DNA of 64,000 bases. It comes from JAIVJG01 sp964236735. GTDB lineage: Bacteria > Acidobacteriota > Blastocatellia > Pyrinomonadales > Pyrinomonadaceae. The notes below the pieces were generated by a model. That model searched no databases. It was given only the letters and a program-made list of their open reading frames with translations, and was not told where the DNA came from. The stretch lies in assembly GCA_964236735.1 (NCBI GenBank), contig CAXSFM010000010.1, forward strand, positions 124,001 to 188,000. The letters are read 5' to 3'. Of the stretch, positions 17,286 through 27,515 are shown one piece after another. Each line of letters begins with the position of its first letter. Position 1 is the stretch's first letter. The translations under genes and the position numbers were made by a program.

Positions 17286-18220
17286 TTCTTCAGTTGTCCT
17301 TGAAGACGCTTCACACAAAATCGTCGAAGCGCGCGAGATATTTTTTGAAATCAACTTTCATCGAAAGCCTGCCCACGCATGTCGTCCGGCTGCTTCGCGC
17401 GGCGCGACAGGGCGCATACCTCGCGCTGGAGCCGTTCGATTATCTCTGGCGCGCGCTCAACGGGCGGCGGGACTTTCCCCCGCTTCGCCTGCGTAGATAC
17501 GTCGGGCCGCTGCGAAGCTTTGAAATGTCGGGCGCGGAGTTTATGACTTACTGCCGCTTGCTACTCGAACTCCAGCCGGACGAAACGATGCTCGACATCG
17601 GATGCGGTTGCGGCGTGATGGCTCTGTTTCTGAAAGATTATCTCGACTCATCGCGCGCTCGATACGTCGGGCTTGACATCCACGAGCCTTCAATCAAATG
17701 GTGTCAACGTCACATCAGCGAACGCCACGCGCATTTCGACTTCAAGCGGATTGACGTGCGAAGCGAAGCGTATAATCCGCAAGGACATTTTGCCGCTGCG
17801 GATTTTTCGTTCCCGCTGGCAGATCAATCGTTTGATGTCGTGCTGCTGAAGTCCGTCCTGACGCACATGCGCCCGCCGGAAGTCGCACGTTATGTGCGCG
17901 AGGTCGCGCGCTTACTTTCAAAAAATGGACGCTGCCTGTTGACGCTCTTTCTGTTGAATGAGGGGCAGGAAAAATTGGCGGGTGAAGGCTTGAACAAACT
18001 GGATTTTTCTTACGGTGATGAGACGTGGCGTTATCTTCACCAACATAGTCCTGAGAGCGCGGTGGCTTACCGCGAGAGTTACGTGCTTGAGTTGCTGAAT
18101 GACTGCGGGTTGACGCTCCGCGCGCCCGTATTTTACGGAAGCTGGTCGGGGCGCACGGACGGGCTTTCCTTTCAAGACTTGCTGCTGGTTCAAAAACAAG
18201 AGACGCACGACGCGCCATGA
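17282..18220 (+). CDS. Class I SAM-dependent methyltransferase
   Basis: The 312-residue protein has motif I MLDIGCGCGVMA (around residue 101), motif II YVGLDIHE, and post-motif strands FDVVLLKSVLTHM and GRCLLTLFLLN. These are the binding elements of a Rossmann-like methyltransferase fold. A basic N-terminal extension of about 75 residues has amphipathic helices (VVRLLRAARQGAYLALEPF) that may dock to membranes. The TTG start overlaps the queG stop (TTGA), and its own stop overlaps the next start (ATGA). The substrate is unknown; small-molecule or lipid methylation is as likely as any. Confidence 0.85.
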   Translation: MILQLSLKTLHTKSSKRARYFLKSTFIESLPTHVVRLLRAARQGAYLALEPFDYLWRALNGRRDFPPLRLRRYVGPLRSFEMSGAEFMTYCRLLLELQPDETMLDIGCGCGVMALFLKDYLDSSRARYVGLDIHEPSIKWCQRHISERHAHFDFKRIDVRSEAYNPQGHFAAADFSFPLADQSFDVVLLKSVLTHMRPPEVARYVREVARLLSKNGRCLLTLFLLNEGQEKLAGEGLNKLDFSYGDETWRYLHQHSPESAVAYRESYVLELLNDCGLTLRAPVFYGSWSGRTDGLSFQDLLLVQKQETHDAP

Positions 18221-18669
18221 CACGCGACGTAAAAACGCAACTTCGCCTGCTAGCCTGCCTGACGGGTATCACCTTGCTCGTCGGCGCGCTCTCGGTCGTC
18301 GCTTACGCCATCTTCTTCCCGCCGCACTTTCGTGGATTTGGCGAAGTGACCGCCGGACATTCCGTCGCCGGTTGGATCGTCAATCAGTCATCGCTGTCAA
18401 CGCCCGTCGAGGTGCAACTCTACGTTGATGGCCGTTTCATCGCCGGCGGCACAGCCGATCTCCCGCGCCCGGATGTCGTCGCCGCCGGCAAGACTTTCAA
18501 CGACAGGTGCGGCTACAATTTCCCGCTCCCGCCGCTCGCCGCCGGCACACACGAAGCGCGCGTCTTCGCGACGCATAAGATCGGCAGCGGTGCATATCGC
18601 ACGCAGCAGTTAATCGGCGGCCCGTTGACATTCAAAGTTGAAGATGCGAATAGCGTCGAGCCGCGTTGA
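18217..18669 (+). CDS. Membrane-anchored beta-sandwich protein (150 aa)
   Basis: One N-terminal transmembrane helix (LLACLTGITLLVGALSVVAY) is followed by a beta-rich domain (HSVAGWIVNQSS, VEVQLYVDGRFIAGG, RPDVVAAGKTFNDRCGYNF, AAGTHEARVFA). Domains of this kind occur attached to glycosyltransferases and in surface proteins. Here it stands alone, coupled by ATGA overlap to the methyltransferase. It probably faces the periplasm. The single Cys in the domain is conserved-looking. Function unknown. Confidence 0.75.
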   Translation: MTRDVKTQLRLLACLTGITLLVGALSVVAYAIFFPPHFRGFGEVTAGHSVAGWIVNQSSLSTPVEVQLYVDGRFIAGGTADLPRPDVVAAGKTFNDRCGYNFPLPPLAAGTHEARVFATHKIGSGAYRTQQLIGGPLTFKVEDANSVEPR

Positions 18670-18764
18670 TCTTCGCACGGCGAATAAAAAACCTGTTCGG
18701 CGTCGGCTGTGAGAGAATCACGCGCGCCTTTGCTCCTGAAACTTTTACACATGAGGAAATTTTT

Positions 18765-20477
18765 ATGAGACTGATGAGTTCCCTACTTTGTGCCTGCCTG
18801 TTTCTGCTGGCCTTCGCACGCATCGCCGAAGCGCAGAAGCTCGCGTCGCCCGCCGACTTGCGCCGCACGGCGGATGATTACTACAAATGGCGCAACGAGA
18901 ATTACCCCGTCGGCACAAGCGATGCCGGATTGCACACCTTCGACAAGCGTCTGACGGATTACTCTGCGTCGGCCATCGCCGCGCGTCGCCGGCACGTCGT
19001 TGATTTGCTCGCGCAGGTCAATGCGCTGGACACCGCGCGCTGGGCGAAGGACGACCGCATTGACTGGCTGCTCTTTCGCGCGCAACTCGAAGGCGTGGCG
19101 TTTTTTGATCGCGTCATAGACTTTGAACGGGCAGACCCGCAGGTCTATGTCAACGAGTGCAGCAACGCCATTTTCTCTCTGCTCAAAAAAGATTACGACA
19201 CGCCGCGCAATCGCGCGCTCTCGGCCACCGCGCGCCTCAAGTTGATGCCCGCGATGATCGAGCAGGGCAAGACGAATCTGTCGAAGCCCGTCAAACTCTA
19301 CGCGCAACTCGCGATTGATAGCGCGCGCTCGATTGACAGTCTCTACAACGACAGCTTAATGACGCTCGCCACTGATCTCTCTTCGTCAGAGCGCGCGGAT
19401 TTAGTCACAGCGAAAGACGCCGCCATCGCGAGTCTTCATGCTTACGCCGACTGGCTGGAAAAACGTCTGCCGGAGATGCCCGCCTTTTCTCCGATGGGCG
19501 AGACGAACTACAACTACCTGCTCAAGCACGTCTATCTGCTGCCGCTCAACGCCGAGCAGGTCGAGATGCTCGGACAGGCGGAGTTGGCGCGTTACCGCGC
19601 GCTCGAATCGCTTTTGCCCGACCCGTCGCTCGCCGACCCGAACCCCGCGCGCAGCAAAAATATTCCACCCGATCAGGCGGCGTTCCTCGCAGCTTACGAG
19701 AGCCGCGAGCAGGAGATGATCTCGTTCCTCAAAGAACACAAACTCATCACGCTGCCCTCTTATCTCGGCCAGTTTCAAATTCGCCAATTGCCCGAAGCGT
19801 TCAAGCCGACGAGTCCCGGCGGTTTTATGAACCCGCCCGGCGTCTATGACAAAGACCCCGTCGGTTTCTACTTCATCCCGACCTACAATCCGCAGTCGAA
19901 GAATTTTTACATTCGCGCCGCCATCGAAGACCCGCGCCCCATCCTCGGACACGAAGGCATCCCCGGACACTTTCTCCAACTCTCCATCGCGAATCATTTG
20001 CCGGATGAAATTCGACGACAGCACGGCGACGGCATCTTCATCGAAGGCTGGGCGCTCTACGGCGAAGAGATGCTCATGCGAACCGGACTCTATCCCGTCA
20101 ACTCCGCATCGCAGGGACAAATCCTGCGTCTCTCTCGTTATCGCTCGGCGCGCATCGGCGTGGACGTGAATCTCCACACGGGACGTTGGACGTTCGATCA
20201 GGCCGTCAAATATTTCATGGAGGCCGGCGGACTCGACCGCGAAGCCGCCGAAGGTGAGGCGGCAGGCGCGGCGTCTTCACCGACGCAGAAAATCACTTAC
20301 ATCACCGGCAAGTGGCAGATCATGCGTCTGCTCGGCAAGTACCGCGACAAAAAAGGCAAAGACTTCAACCTCGGCCAGTTTCACGACGAGTTGATTAAAA
20401 ACGGCAGCCTCCCGCTCTCGATAGTTGAATGGATACTGCTCGACGATTCGTCTTCGCTCGATCAGGCGCTTCGTTAA
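18765..20477 (+). CDS. DUF885 family secreted protein (putative metallopeptidase)
   Basis: The ATG at 18765, with GAGGA seven bases upstream, starts a signal peptide (LLCACLFLLAFARIAEAQ). The 570-residue protein carries the DUF885 signature HEGIPGHFLQLSIANHL (H396, E397, H401), with EGWALYGEEMLMRTGLY about 30 residues later. This is the putative zinc site of this gluzincin-like family. Members are poorly characterised; some act as carboxypeptidases or dipeptidases. A longer frame starts upstream at 18666 but has no signal peptide. It is one of three secreted peptidase-like proteins in this window. Confidence 0.88.
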   Translation: MRLMSSLLCACLFLLAFARIAEAQKLASPADLRRTADDYYKWRNENYPVGTSDAGLHTFDKRLTDYSASAIAARRRHVVDLLAQVNALDTARWAKDDRIDWLLFRAQLEGVAFFDRVIDFERADPQVYVNECSNAIFSLLKKDYDTPRNRALSATARLKLMPAMIEQGKTNLSKPVKLYAQLAIDSARSIDSLYNDSLMTLATDLSSSERADLVTAKDAAIASLHAYADWLEKRLPEMPAFSPMGETNYNYLLKHVYLLPLNAEQVEMLGQAELARYRALESLLPDPSLADPNPARSKNIPPDQAAFLAAYESREQEMISFLKEHKLITLPSYLGQFQIRQLPEAFKPTSPGGFMNPPGVYDKDPVGFYFIPTYNPQSKNFYIRAAIEDPRPILGHEGIPGHFLQLSIANHLPDEIRRQHGDGIFIEGWALYGEEMLMRTGLYPVNSASQGQILRLSRYRSARIGVDVNLHTGRWTFDQAVKYFMEAGGLDREAAEGEAAGAASSPTQKITYITGKWQIMRLLGKYRDKKGKDFNLGQFHDELIKNGSLPLSIVEWILLDDSSSLDQALR

Positions 20478-20495
20478 TTCGCAAGGACGATTGAG

Positions 20496-21335
20496 ATGGG
20501 GAAAACTTTTCTCTACTTTGCGCTATTTGTCCTCTGCGCGCTCGCGTCTGTCTCCGGCGCGAGCGCGCAGAGCGCGACGCCTTCGCCCACAGCAGACGAC
20601 GAGCCGGACTTCATCGTCCCCGCGCGCCCGACCGTCTCGAACCCGGCTGAGTTTCAAAAACCCGGCGTGCTTCAACTCGAATACGGCTTCAACGCGAACT
20701 GGCGCGCGCCCGACTACTCGTCACAATTCGACACGCCGCTCGCCCTCCGCTTCGCCGTCTCGCGCCGCATCCTTTTGGAGTTCGACCACAACAGTCCCTT
20801 CTCGCAATCCGCCGGCGGCACGCGAACGACCGGCGCGGGCGACACACAACTCGGCATTCAATTCGTCTTGCAACCCGAAGCGAAAGCGCGCCCCGGCATC
20901 GCGCTCGCCTACTACATCAAGCTGCCGACGGCGAGCGCGTCGAAGGGTCTCGGCACGGGGCGCATAGATCATAACCTGCTCGCGCTCGTCAGCAAGAAAA
21001 TCGGCCAGACCACTTTCGACTTCAACGCCATCTACCTGCTTGCCGGTCGCATGACCGACGACGGCCACGCTTCGAGCGCGCAGGCGGCCTTCGCGGCCTC
21101 GCGCAACATCACCAAACGATTCGGCGTGCAGGGAGAACTGAGCGGCACGACGCGCAACGACGCGCAACCCGGCGCAATCTTCACGCTCGGCGTCGTCACC
21201 TATCAAGTCAACCGCCGCCTCGTCTTCGACACCGGCGTCCGCTTCGGCCTCACGCGCGACGCCCCGCGCGTCGGCATGGTCGGCGGCGTCACCATCGGCC
21301 TCGCCGATCTTTACAAACGCCATAAACACTCATAG
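20496..21335 (+). CDS. Putative outer-membrane beta-barrel protein
   Basis: The 279-residue protein begins with a signal peptide (FALFVLCALASVSGASAQ). After a short acidic linker it shows alternating amphipathic strands (LQLEYGFNANW, RILLEFDHNSPF, DTQLGIQFVLQ, IALAYYIKLPT, TFDFNAIYLLAG, FGVQGELSGTT, LVFDTGVRFGLT), typical of a monomeric barrel of the 'phenol degradation MetA/transporter' type. It follows the DUF885 gene by 18 bases and may be co-transcribed. Substrate unknown. Confidence 0.75.
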   Translation: MGKTFLYFALFVLCALASVSGASAQSATPSPTADDEPDFIVPARPTVSNPAEFQKPGVLQLEYGFNANWRAPDYSSQFDTPLALRFAVSRRILLEFDHNSPFSQSAGGTRTTGAGDTQLGIQFVLQPEAKARPGIALAYYIKLPTASASKGLGTGRIDHNLLALVSKKIGQTTFDFNAIYLLAGRMTDDGHASSAQAAFAASRNITKRFGVQGELSGTTRNDAQPGAIFTLGVVTYQVNRRLVFDTGVRFGLTRDAPRVGMVGGVTIGLADLYKRHKHS

Positions 21336-21467
21336 CAAGCCAGTCGCACGTCACGGAATAGCAAAGCTGTTCATCATCAAGCAATGCTGTTGGCTGGAGC
21401 GTGACTCGCGGGCGGCGTATGATGAAGTTGAAACATCTCATTGCGAGCGCAATTGTTTAGGAGTGAA

Positions 21468-22466
21468 GTGACGATACCTGTCCTCAAAGATTCTTATGGG
21501 CGAGCGATCCGCGATTTGCGCGTGTCGGTGACGGACAGGTGCAACTTTCGCTGCTTCTATTGCCTGCCGCATGGCGAGCCGCCAGCCGCGCCGAAAGAGC
21601 AAATGCTGACCTACGAGGAAATCGAATATCTCGTCCGTATTTTCGTCTCGCTCGGTATCGAGAAGGTACGACTCACGGGCGGCGAGCCGATGCTTAGGCG
21701 CGACATCGAAACGCTCGTCGCCAAGCTCGCACAAATTCCCGGCATGACTGATCTCGCGCTGACAACTAACGCTTTCAACTTGCACGAGCGCGCGGCAGGT
21801 TTGAAGGCGGCGGGACTCGACCGCGTGACGATCAGTCTCGACAGTTTGAAGCCGGAAGTGTTCAAGCGTATGACCGGCGTGGACGTGCTCGACCGCGTGC
21901 TCGAAGGCATCCACGCGGCGCAACGTGTGGGCTTGACGCCGATTAAAATCAACGCCGTCATCGTGCGCGGCCACAACGAAGACGAGATCGCTGACATGGC
22001 TTCGTTCGCGCGCGAGCATGACATCTCGATGCGCTTTATCGAGTACATGCCGCTCGACTCCGGCCACGACTGGTCGCGCGCGCAGGTCGTCTCCGGTGCG
22101 GAAATTCGTGCGGCCATCAACGAGCGTCACCTGCTCGTCTCGAAGGGCGGCGCGCGTGGCTCCGACACGTCCACGCGCTACCGTTTCGCCGACGGCGCGG
22201 CGGGCGAAATCGGCATCATCGCGCCCGTCACCGAACCCTTCTGCGGCGCGTGTTCGCGCATCCGTCTGACCGCCGACGGGCAGATCAGGACGTGTCTCTT
22301 CTCAAAGGTCGAACACAGCTTGCGCGACGTGCTGCGCGGCGGCGCAACCCGCGCGGAAATCGTGGAGTACATCGAAAGCGTGATGTTGAAAAAAGAGCCG
22401 CGCCACTACATCAACGAAACTTTCTTCGAGCAGCCCGCGCGCACGATGAGTCTCATCGGCGGCTAA
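21468..22466 (+). CDS. moaA: GTP 3',8-cyclase, molybdenum cofactor biosynthesis
   Basis: A radical-SAM enzyme with the CNFRCFYC (CxxxCxxC) cluster near the N-terminus. The second cluster is CGACSRIRLTADGQIRTC (Cx2Cx13C) near the C-terminus, and GG ends the chain (MSLIGG), all diagnostic for MoaA. It converts GTP to 3',8-cyclo-GTP, the first step of molybdopterin synthesis. A GTG start at 21468 follows AGGAG with short spacing; a TTG at 21441 would add nine residues. No other moa gene lies in the window, so the pathway is dispersed here. Confidence 0.95.
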   Translation: MTIPVLKDSYGRAIRDLRVSVTDRCNFRCFYCLPHGEPPAAPKEQMLTYEEIEYLVRIFVSLGIEKVRLTGGEPMLRRDIETLVAKLAQIPGMTDLALTTNAFNLHERAAGLKAAGLDRVTISLDSLKPEVFKRMTGVDVLDRVLEGIHAAQRVGLTPIKINAVIVRGHNEDEIADMASFAREHDISMRFIEYMPLDSGHDWSRAQVVSGAEIRAAINERHLLVSKGGARGSDTSTRYRFADGAAGEIGIIAPVTEPFCGACSRIRLTADGQIRTCLFSKVEHSLRDVLRGGATRAEIVEYIESVMLKKEPRHYINETFFEQPARTMSLIGG

Positions 22467-22496
22467 ACAATCTCGCTTGCAAACTCAGGCCAAGTT

Positions 22497-23057
22497 ATGA
22501 GCACGAAGACCGAAGCCACCATCGAAGACCTCTACAAAATCGAGGGCAAAGCCGAACTCATCAACGGAGAGATCGTCCTTATGTCACCCACCGGAGGCCG
22601 CCCCAATTTTGCGGCAGGCGAAATCTTTGCGTCGTTGCGAGATCATGTGCGTCGCACGAAGCGCGGCCTTGCCATCGGCGACAACACTGCGTTCGTCGTC
22701 AATCTTCCCAACCGTAGATCGTTCAGTCCCGATGCGGCATATTACGTTGGCGAGATGACGATGAAATTTTTTGAGGGCGCGCCCGTCTTCGCCGTCGAAG
22801 TGCGGAGCGAAGGTGACTACGGCGTGCGAGCCGAAAAAGAGATGTTCAGAAAACGCGCCGATTATTTCGCCGCCGGGACGCTCGTCGTGTGGGACGTTGA
22901 TCTGTTGAGCGAAGACGTAGTGCGCGTCTATCGCGCGAGCGATTCGGAGCATCCGCAAATTTACCGGCGCGGCGAAACGGCAGAGGCCGAACCCGCCGTA
23001 CATGGTTGGACGATGCCGGTTGACGATTTGTTCTTTGACAGTGATGGTGATAAGTGA
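22497..23057 (+). CDS. Uma2 family (DUF820) endonuclease-like protein
   Basis: The 186-residue product has the Uma2/DUF820 pattern. It begins with YKIEGKAELINGEIVLMSPTG, then SFSPDAAYYVG (catalytic Asp after SxxxxPD) and FAVEVRSEGDYG (VEVxS with Glu), continuing to KRADYFAAGTLVVWDVD. This PD-(D/E)XK-type fold is widespread, often in large families in Cyanobacteria and Acidobacteriota; its biological role is unsettled. The stop codon TGA (23055-23057) is the first part of a heptamer hairpin. Confidence 0.9.
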   Translation: MSTKTEATIEDLYKIEGKAELINGEIVLMSPTGGRPNFAAGEIFASLRDHVRRTKRGLAIGDNTAFVVNLPNRRSFSPDAAYYVGEMTMKFFEGAPVFAVEVRSEGDYGVRAEKEMFRKRADYFAAGTLVVWDVDLLSEDVVRVYRASDSEHPQIYRRGETAEAEPAVHGWTMPVDDLFFDSDGDK

Positions 23058-23128
23058 TGAATGCGGAATGATGAATGAGCAGCAAGGCTATTGTCTTTTA
23101 TTCATCATTCATCATTCCGCATTCATCA
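23055..23128. repeat. Heptamer-built hairpin (TGATGAA type), 24-base perfect arms
   Basis: Arms at 23055-23078 and 23105-23128 are perfect complements, with the same GCGGAA interruption as the hairpin at 3018. The left arm starts with the stop codon of the Uma2 gene, and the right arm ends about ten bases before the TPP riboswitch. Confidence 0.9.
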
Positions 23129-23137
23129 TTTAGTTTA

Positions 23138-23231
23138 ACGGGGGAGCTTTGACCTTGCGTCAAGGCTGAGAGTCGCCGATACGGGCGAGACCCTTTGAAC
23201 CTGATGCGGTTAGTACCGCCGAAGGGAGTCC
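23138..23231 (+). promoter_or_regulatory. TPP riboswitch (THI element)
   Basis: The leader holds GGGGGAGC, the pyrimidine-binding CTGAGA (23166-23171), ACCCTTTGAACCTGAT (23190-23205) and the closing GCGGTTAGTACCGCCGAAGG region. These conserved sequences of the thiamine pyrophosphate aptamer occur in the right order. It lies about 100 bases upstream of thiC, a standard target. Confidence 0.95.
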
Positions 23232-23236
23232 GAAAG

Positions 23237-23280
23237 ACCGCTCTGCTGTCCCTTCCATGCACGGAGCGGTTTTTCTTTTT
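23237..23280 (+). terminator. Riboswitch-controlled intrinsic terminator
   Basis: ACCGCTC (23237-23243) pairs with GAGCGGT (23264-23270), followed by TTTTCTTTTT. TCCCTTC in the loop (23249-23255) is an exact complement of GAAGGGA (23221-23227) in the closing helix of the aptamer. TPP binding can therefore switch between aptamer plus terminator and an alternative pairing that lets transcription continue. Confidence 0.8.
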
Positions 23281-23328
23281 GCGTGCCGGGCGCGTATCGT
23301 GCGCCGGCGCGAATGAAAGCGAGAAACA

Positions 23329-25257
<1,929 letters not shown>

Positions 25258-25317
25258 TGTAACCTCTCTTGATCACTCAAACAGATTTCTTTTTGCAGTT
25301 TTGCAGTAAGGATATAC

Positions 25318-27003
25318 ATGCCAAAGCACAATCTTCTTGATACTGATACGGTAAATCTTAACGATATTTTTGCGAATGGCAGAAAATATAGGGTTCCCGT
25401 TTATCAGCGTGATTACTCATGGCAGGAAGAAAATTGGGACGATTTGTGGGCAGACATACTTGCTATCAGAGAGGATCAAAATACTCATTACATGGGTGCA
25501 ATTGTTCTCCAAAATCTCAATGATAAATCTTACAGTATCATTGACGGCCAACAACGATTAGCCACATTGAGTATTGTTGCTTTAGCAGTCATCAAAAAAA
25601 TACAAGATTTGATTGATGCCGAAATTGAGCAAGAGGAAAATCAAGAGAGAAAAAATTTATTAATGAACACTTACGTTGGAGCAAAGGATGCTGTATCGCT
25701 TAATTACTCTAGTAAATTATTTTTAAACGAAAACAATGATTCCTTCTATCAAAGTTATCTGCTTCAATTGCGTGTTCCCAACAATCCACGTCGGCTACCT
25801 GCATCTAACAAATTACTATGGAAAGCATTTGAATATTTTTATCAAAGGCTGTCTGAGCCTTTCGGCTCTAATGTCAGTGGCGAGGTTTTAGCTGATTTTA
25901 TACTTAACCAAGTAGCTGAGAGACTGTTGTTCATTCAAATAGTCGTTGAGGATGAACTAAATGCATATACCGTCTTCGAGACTCTTAATGCACGTGGGCT
26001 TGAGTTGACTGTGACCGACTTACTTAAAAATTATCTTTTGGCACTTTCGTCCAGAAGTGATGTTGATCAGAGAATAGCTAAGGAGCAGTGGCAACGTATT
26101 ATTCAGACAACTGATTTGGATGCCTTTCCAAAGTTTTTACGTTACTACTGGAACTCTCGTAATGAGTTAGTTCGTAAGGGCAATCTTTTCAAAATTCTTA
26201 GACATACAGTTAAAAACGCCGAACAATCATATGCACTACTAGATGATCTTGAAAAATCTGCTGATGTTTACGCTGCATTGGGAAATGCACATGATGAATT
26301 TTGGGAGGGGAAGCGAGAAATCAGGAATCCAGTGCAGGAACTAAAGCTTTTTAATGTGACGCAGTGTTTCCCACTCTTGTTGGTTGTTTACGATAAAATG
26401 CTGCCTGAATTTGAACGGATACTACGCATCTGCGCCGTCCTTTCATTCCGCTATAATGTGATTGCAGGTCTTAACCCTAACTTACAGGAAGTATCATTTA
26501 ATCGTGCCGCGCGTGGAGTGTATAAGGGAACAATAACTAATGCTACACAGGTAGCACAAGAACTTAAAGATATTTACCCGACGGATGAAGACTTCGTTAA
26601 CTCCTTCTCAACCAAAATTCTTAACACTAAACGGAGCAAGAAACTGGTACGTTACATCATGTATGCATTGGAAAATCAGATGGCAGGAACGGACCGAAAT
26701 TTTGAAGACGAGTCTGGGACAATTGAACACATTCTGCCCGAAAATCCTTCAGAGCAATGGGAACAGTTTTTTTCAATAGAGGAACAGCCAAGCTACATTT
26801 ACAGACTTGGTAATTATACATTGTTGGAAACCGGCAAGAATATTGAATGTCAAAACTCACCTTACCCAGAAAAATTACCTATCTACAAAACCAGCCAATA
26901 TAGAATGACTAACTCAATAGATTATCCTGAGTGGACACAATCACAGATTAGCTCTAGGCAGCGTATGTTGGCGAAAGTTGCAACGTCTATATGGCGTATT
27001 TAA
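25318..27003 (+). CDS. DUF262/DUF1524 protein, GmrSD-like (putative type IV restriction factor)
   Basis: The 561-residue product has the DUF262 (GmrS/ParB-like nucleotide-hydrolysing) motifs VPVYQRDYSW (about residues 24-33) and SIIDGQQRLATLS (about 73-85). At the C-terminus lies DUF1524 (GmrD-like His-Me nuclease) with IEHILPENPSEQW near 468 and LGNYTLL after it. Fused DUF262-DUF1524 proteins resemble the GmrSD enzyme, which cuts glucosylated hydroxymethylcytosine phage DNA. The gene is strikingly AT-rich (about 40% GC by eye) compared with about 60% around it, and the change is abrupt at both ends. It lies between thiC and a leftover ThiC C-terminus, so it was clearly acquired. Function in phage defence is inference. 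Confidence 0.88.
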   Translation: MPKHNLLDTDTVNLNDIFANGRKYRVPVYQRDYSWQEENWDDLWADILAIREDQNTHYMGAIVLQNLNDKSYSIIDGQQRLATLSIVALAVIKKIQDLIDAEIEQEENQERKNLLMNTYVGAKDAVSLNYSSKLFLNENNDSFYQSYLLQLRVPNNPRRLPASNKLLWKAFEYFYQRLSEPFGSNVSGEVLADFILNQVAERLLFIQIVVEDELNAYTVFETLNARGLELTVTDLLKNYLLALSSRSDVDQRIAKEQWQRIIQTTDLDAFPKFLRYYWNSRNELVRKGNLFKILRHTVKNAEQSYALLDDLEKSADVYAALGNAHDEFWEGKREIRNPVQELKLFNVTQCFPLLLVVYDKMLPEFERILRICAVLSFRYNVIAGLNPNLQEVSFNRAARGVYKGTITNATQVAQELKDIYPTDEDFVNSFSTKILNTKRSKKLVRYIMYALENQMAGTDRNFEDESGTIEHILPENPSEQWEQFFSIEEQPSYIYRLGNYTLLETGKNIECQNSPYPEKLPIYKTSQYRMTNSIDYPEWTQSQISSRQRMLAKVATSIWRI

Positions 27004-27026
27004 TAAATTCTGTGGTGAATGTGCGT

Positions 27027-27140
27027 GACCAAGCGGCGGCGTTGCAAGAGGATATGAAGGAGAAGGACGCCGAGTTCGTCGCCTCAGGCGCGGAGATTTA
27101 TCAGGGCAACGTGCCGGAAGGCGTGTCGCGCGAGCATTAG
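27027..27140 (+). pseudogene. Leftover ThiC C-terminus, copy 1
   Basis: This fragment encodes DQAAALQEDMKEKDAEF, then VASGAEIYQGNVPEGVSREH and a stop (TAG). It aligns with the last 28 residues of the intact ThiC (DDAAALEVGMKEKAREF, then VEKGGEVYT) and extends it by 11 residues. High-GC codon use resembles the host. The nucleotides GCGGCGGCG (27033-27041) recur at 25183 in thiC. It looks like the original 3' end displaced by the AT-rich insert. It is not expressed as a protein of its own. Confidence 0.8.
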
Positions 27141-27233
27141 AATTTACACGAAGAGATGAAGAATAATGGCGAGTAACGAGCGACAGATCGAGGCTTGTTT
27201 TTCGTTGTCGTTTGTGACCCGTCACTAAAAACA

Positions 27234-27512
27234 GTGACTACACTTGAACTCATCCGGGAGAAAGTTCGTCGCCAACAATACGAGTTTGCGATCCCGCACT
27301 TTTTCGAGGAAATGGCTAACGACGATCTAATCTTTGCTGGCATCGAGGCAGCCATTGCCACGGGTAAAATTCGCAGGCGGTTCACACGCGATTCGCGCGG
27401 CACTCGGTACAAGGTGATTGGAACTGCAACCGACAGGCGGCGCGTGGCCGTTATTTGACGCATCAAAGAGACGGGCAAGCTACTTTTCATTACGACTTAC
27501 GCGCTGGAATAG
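27234..27512 (+). pseudogene. DUF4258-like toxin gene interrupted by an in-frame TGA
   Basis: The frame reads TTLELIREKVRRQQYEFAIP, then a DUF4258-like core (DDLIFAGIEAAIATGKI, RGTRYKVIGTATDRR), and hits TGA at 27456-27458. The same frame continues RIKETGKLLFITTYALE to TAG at 27510. The missing residue sits where relatives usually have Cys (VVCRI), so a TGC or TGT to TGA change explains it. DUF4258 proteins pair with YgiT-type zinc-finger antitoxins, and such a gene begins 4 bases after the TAG. The start codon (GTG at 27234) is uncertain. Truncated or dead toxin is the best reading; readthrough is possible. Confidence 0.7.
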
Positions 27513-27515
27513 AGC

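Noticed and set aside
22497..23057. Uma2 protein as a transposon-borne gene
   Set aside because: No terminal repeats or transposase next to it; the hairpin at its end belongs to the dispersed heptamer family.
27456..27512. TGA in the DUF4258 frame as a selenocysteine codon
   Set aside because: The sequence after TGA shows no clear hairpin of the bacterial SECIS type, and a simple Cys-to-stop change explains it.
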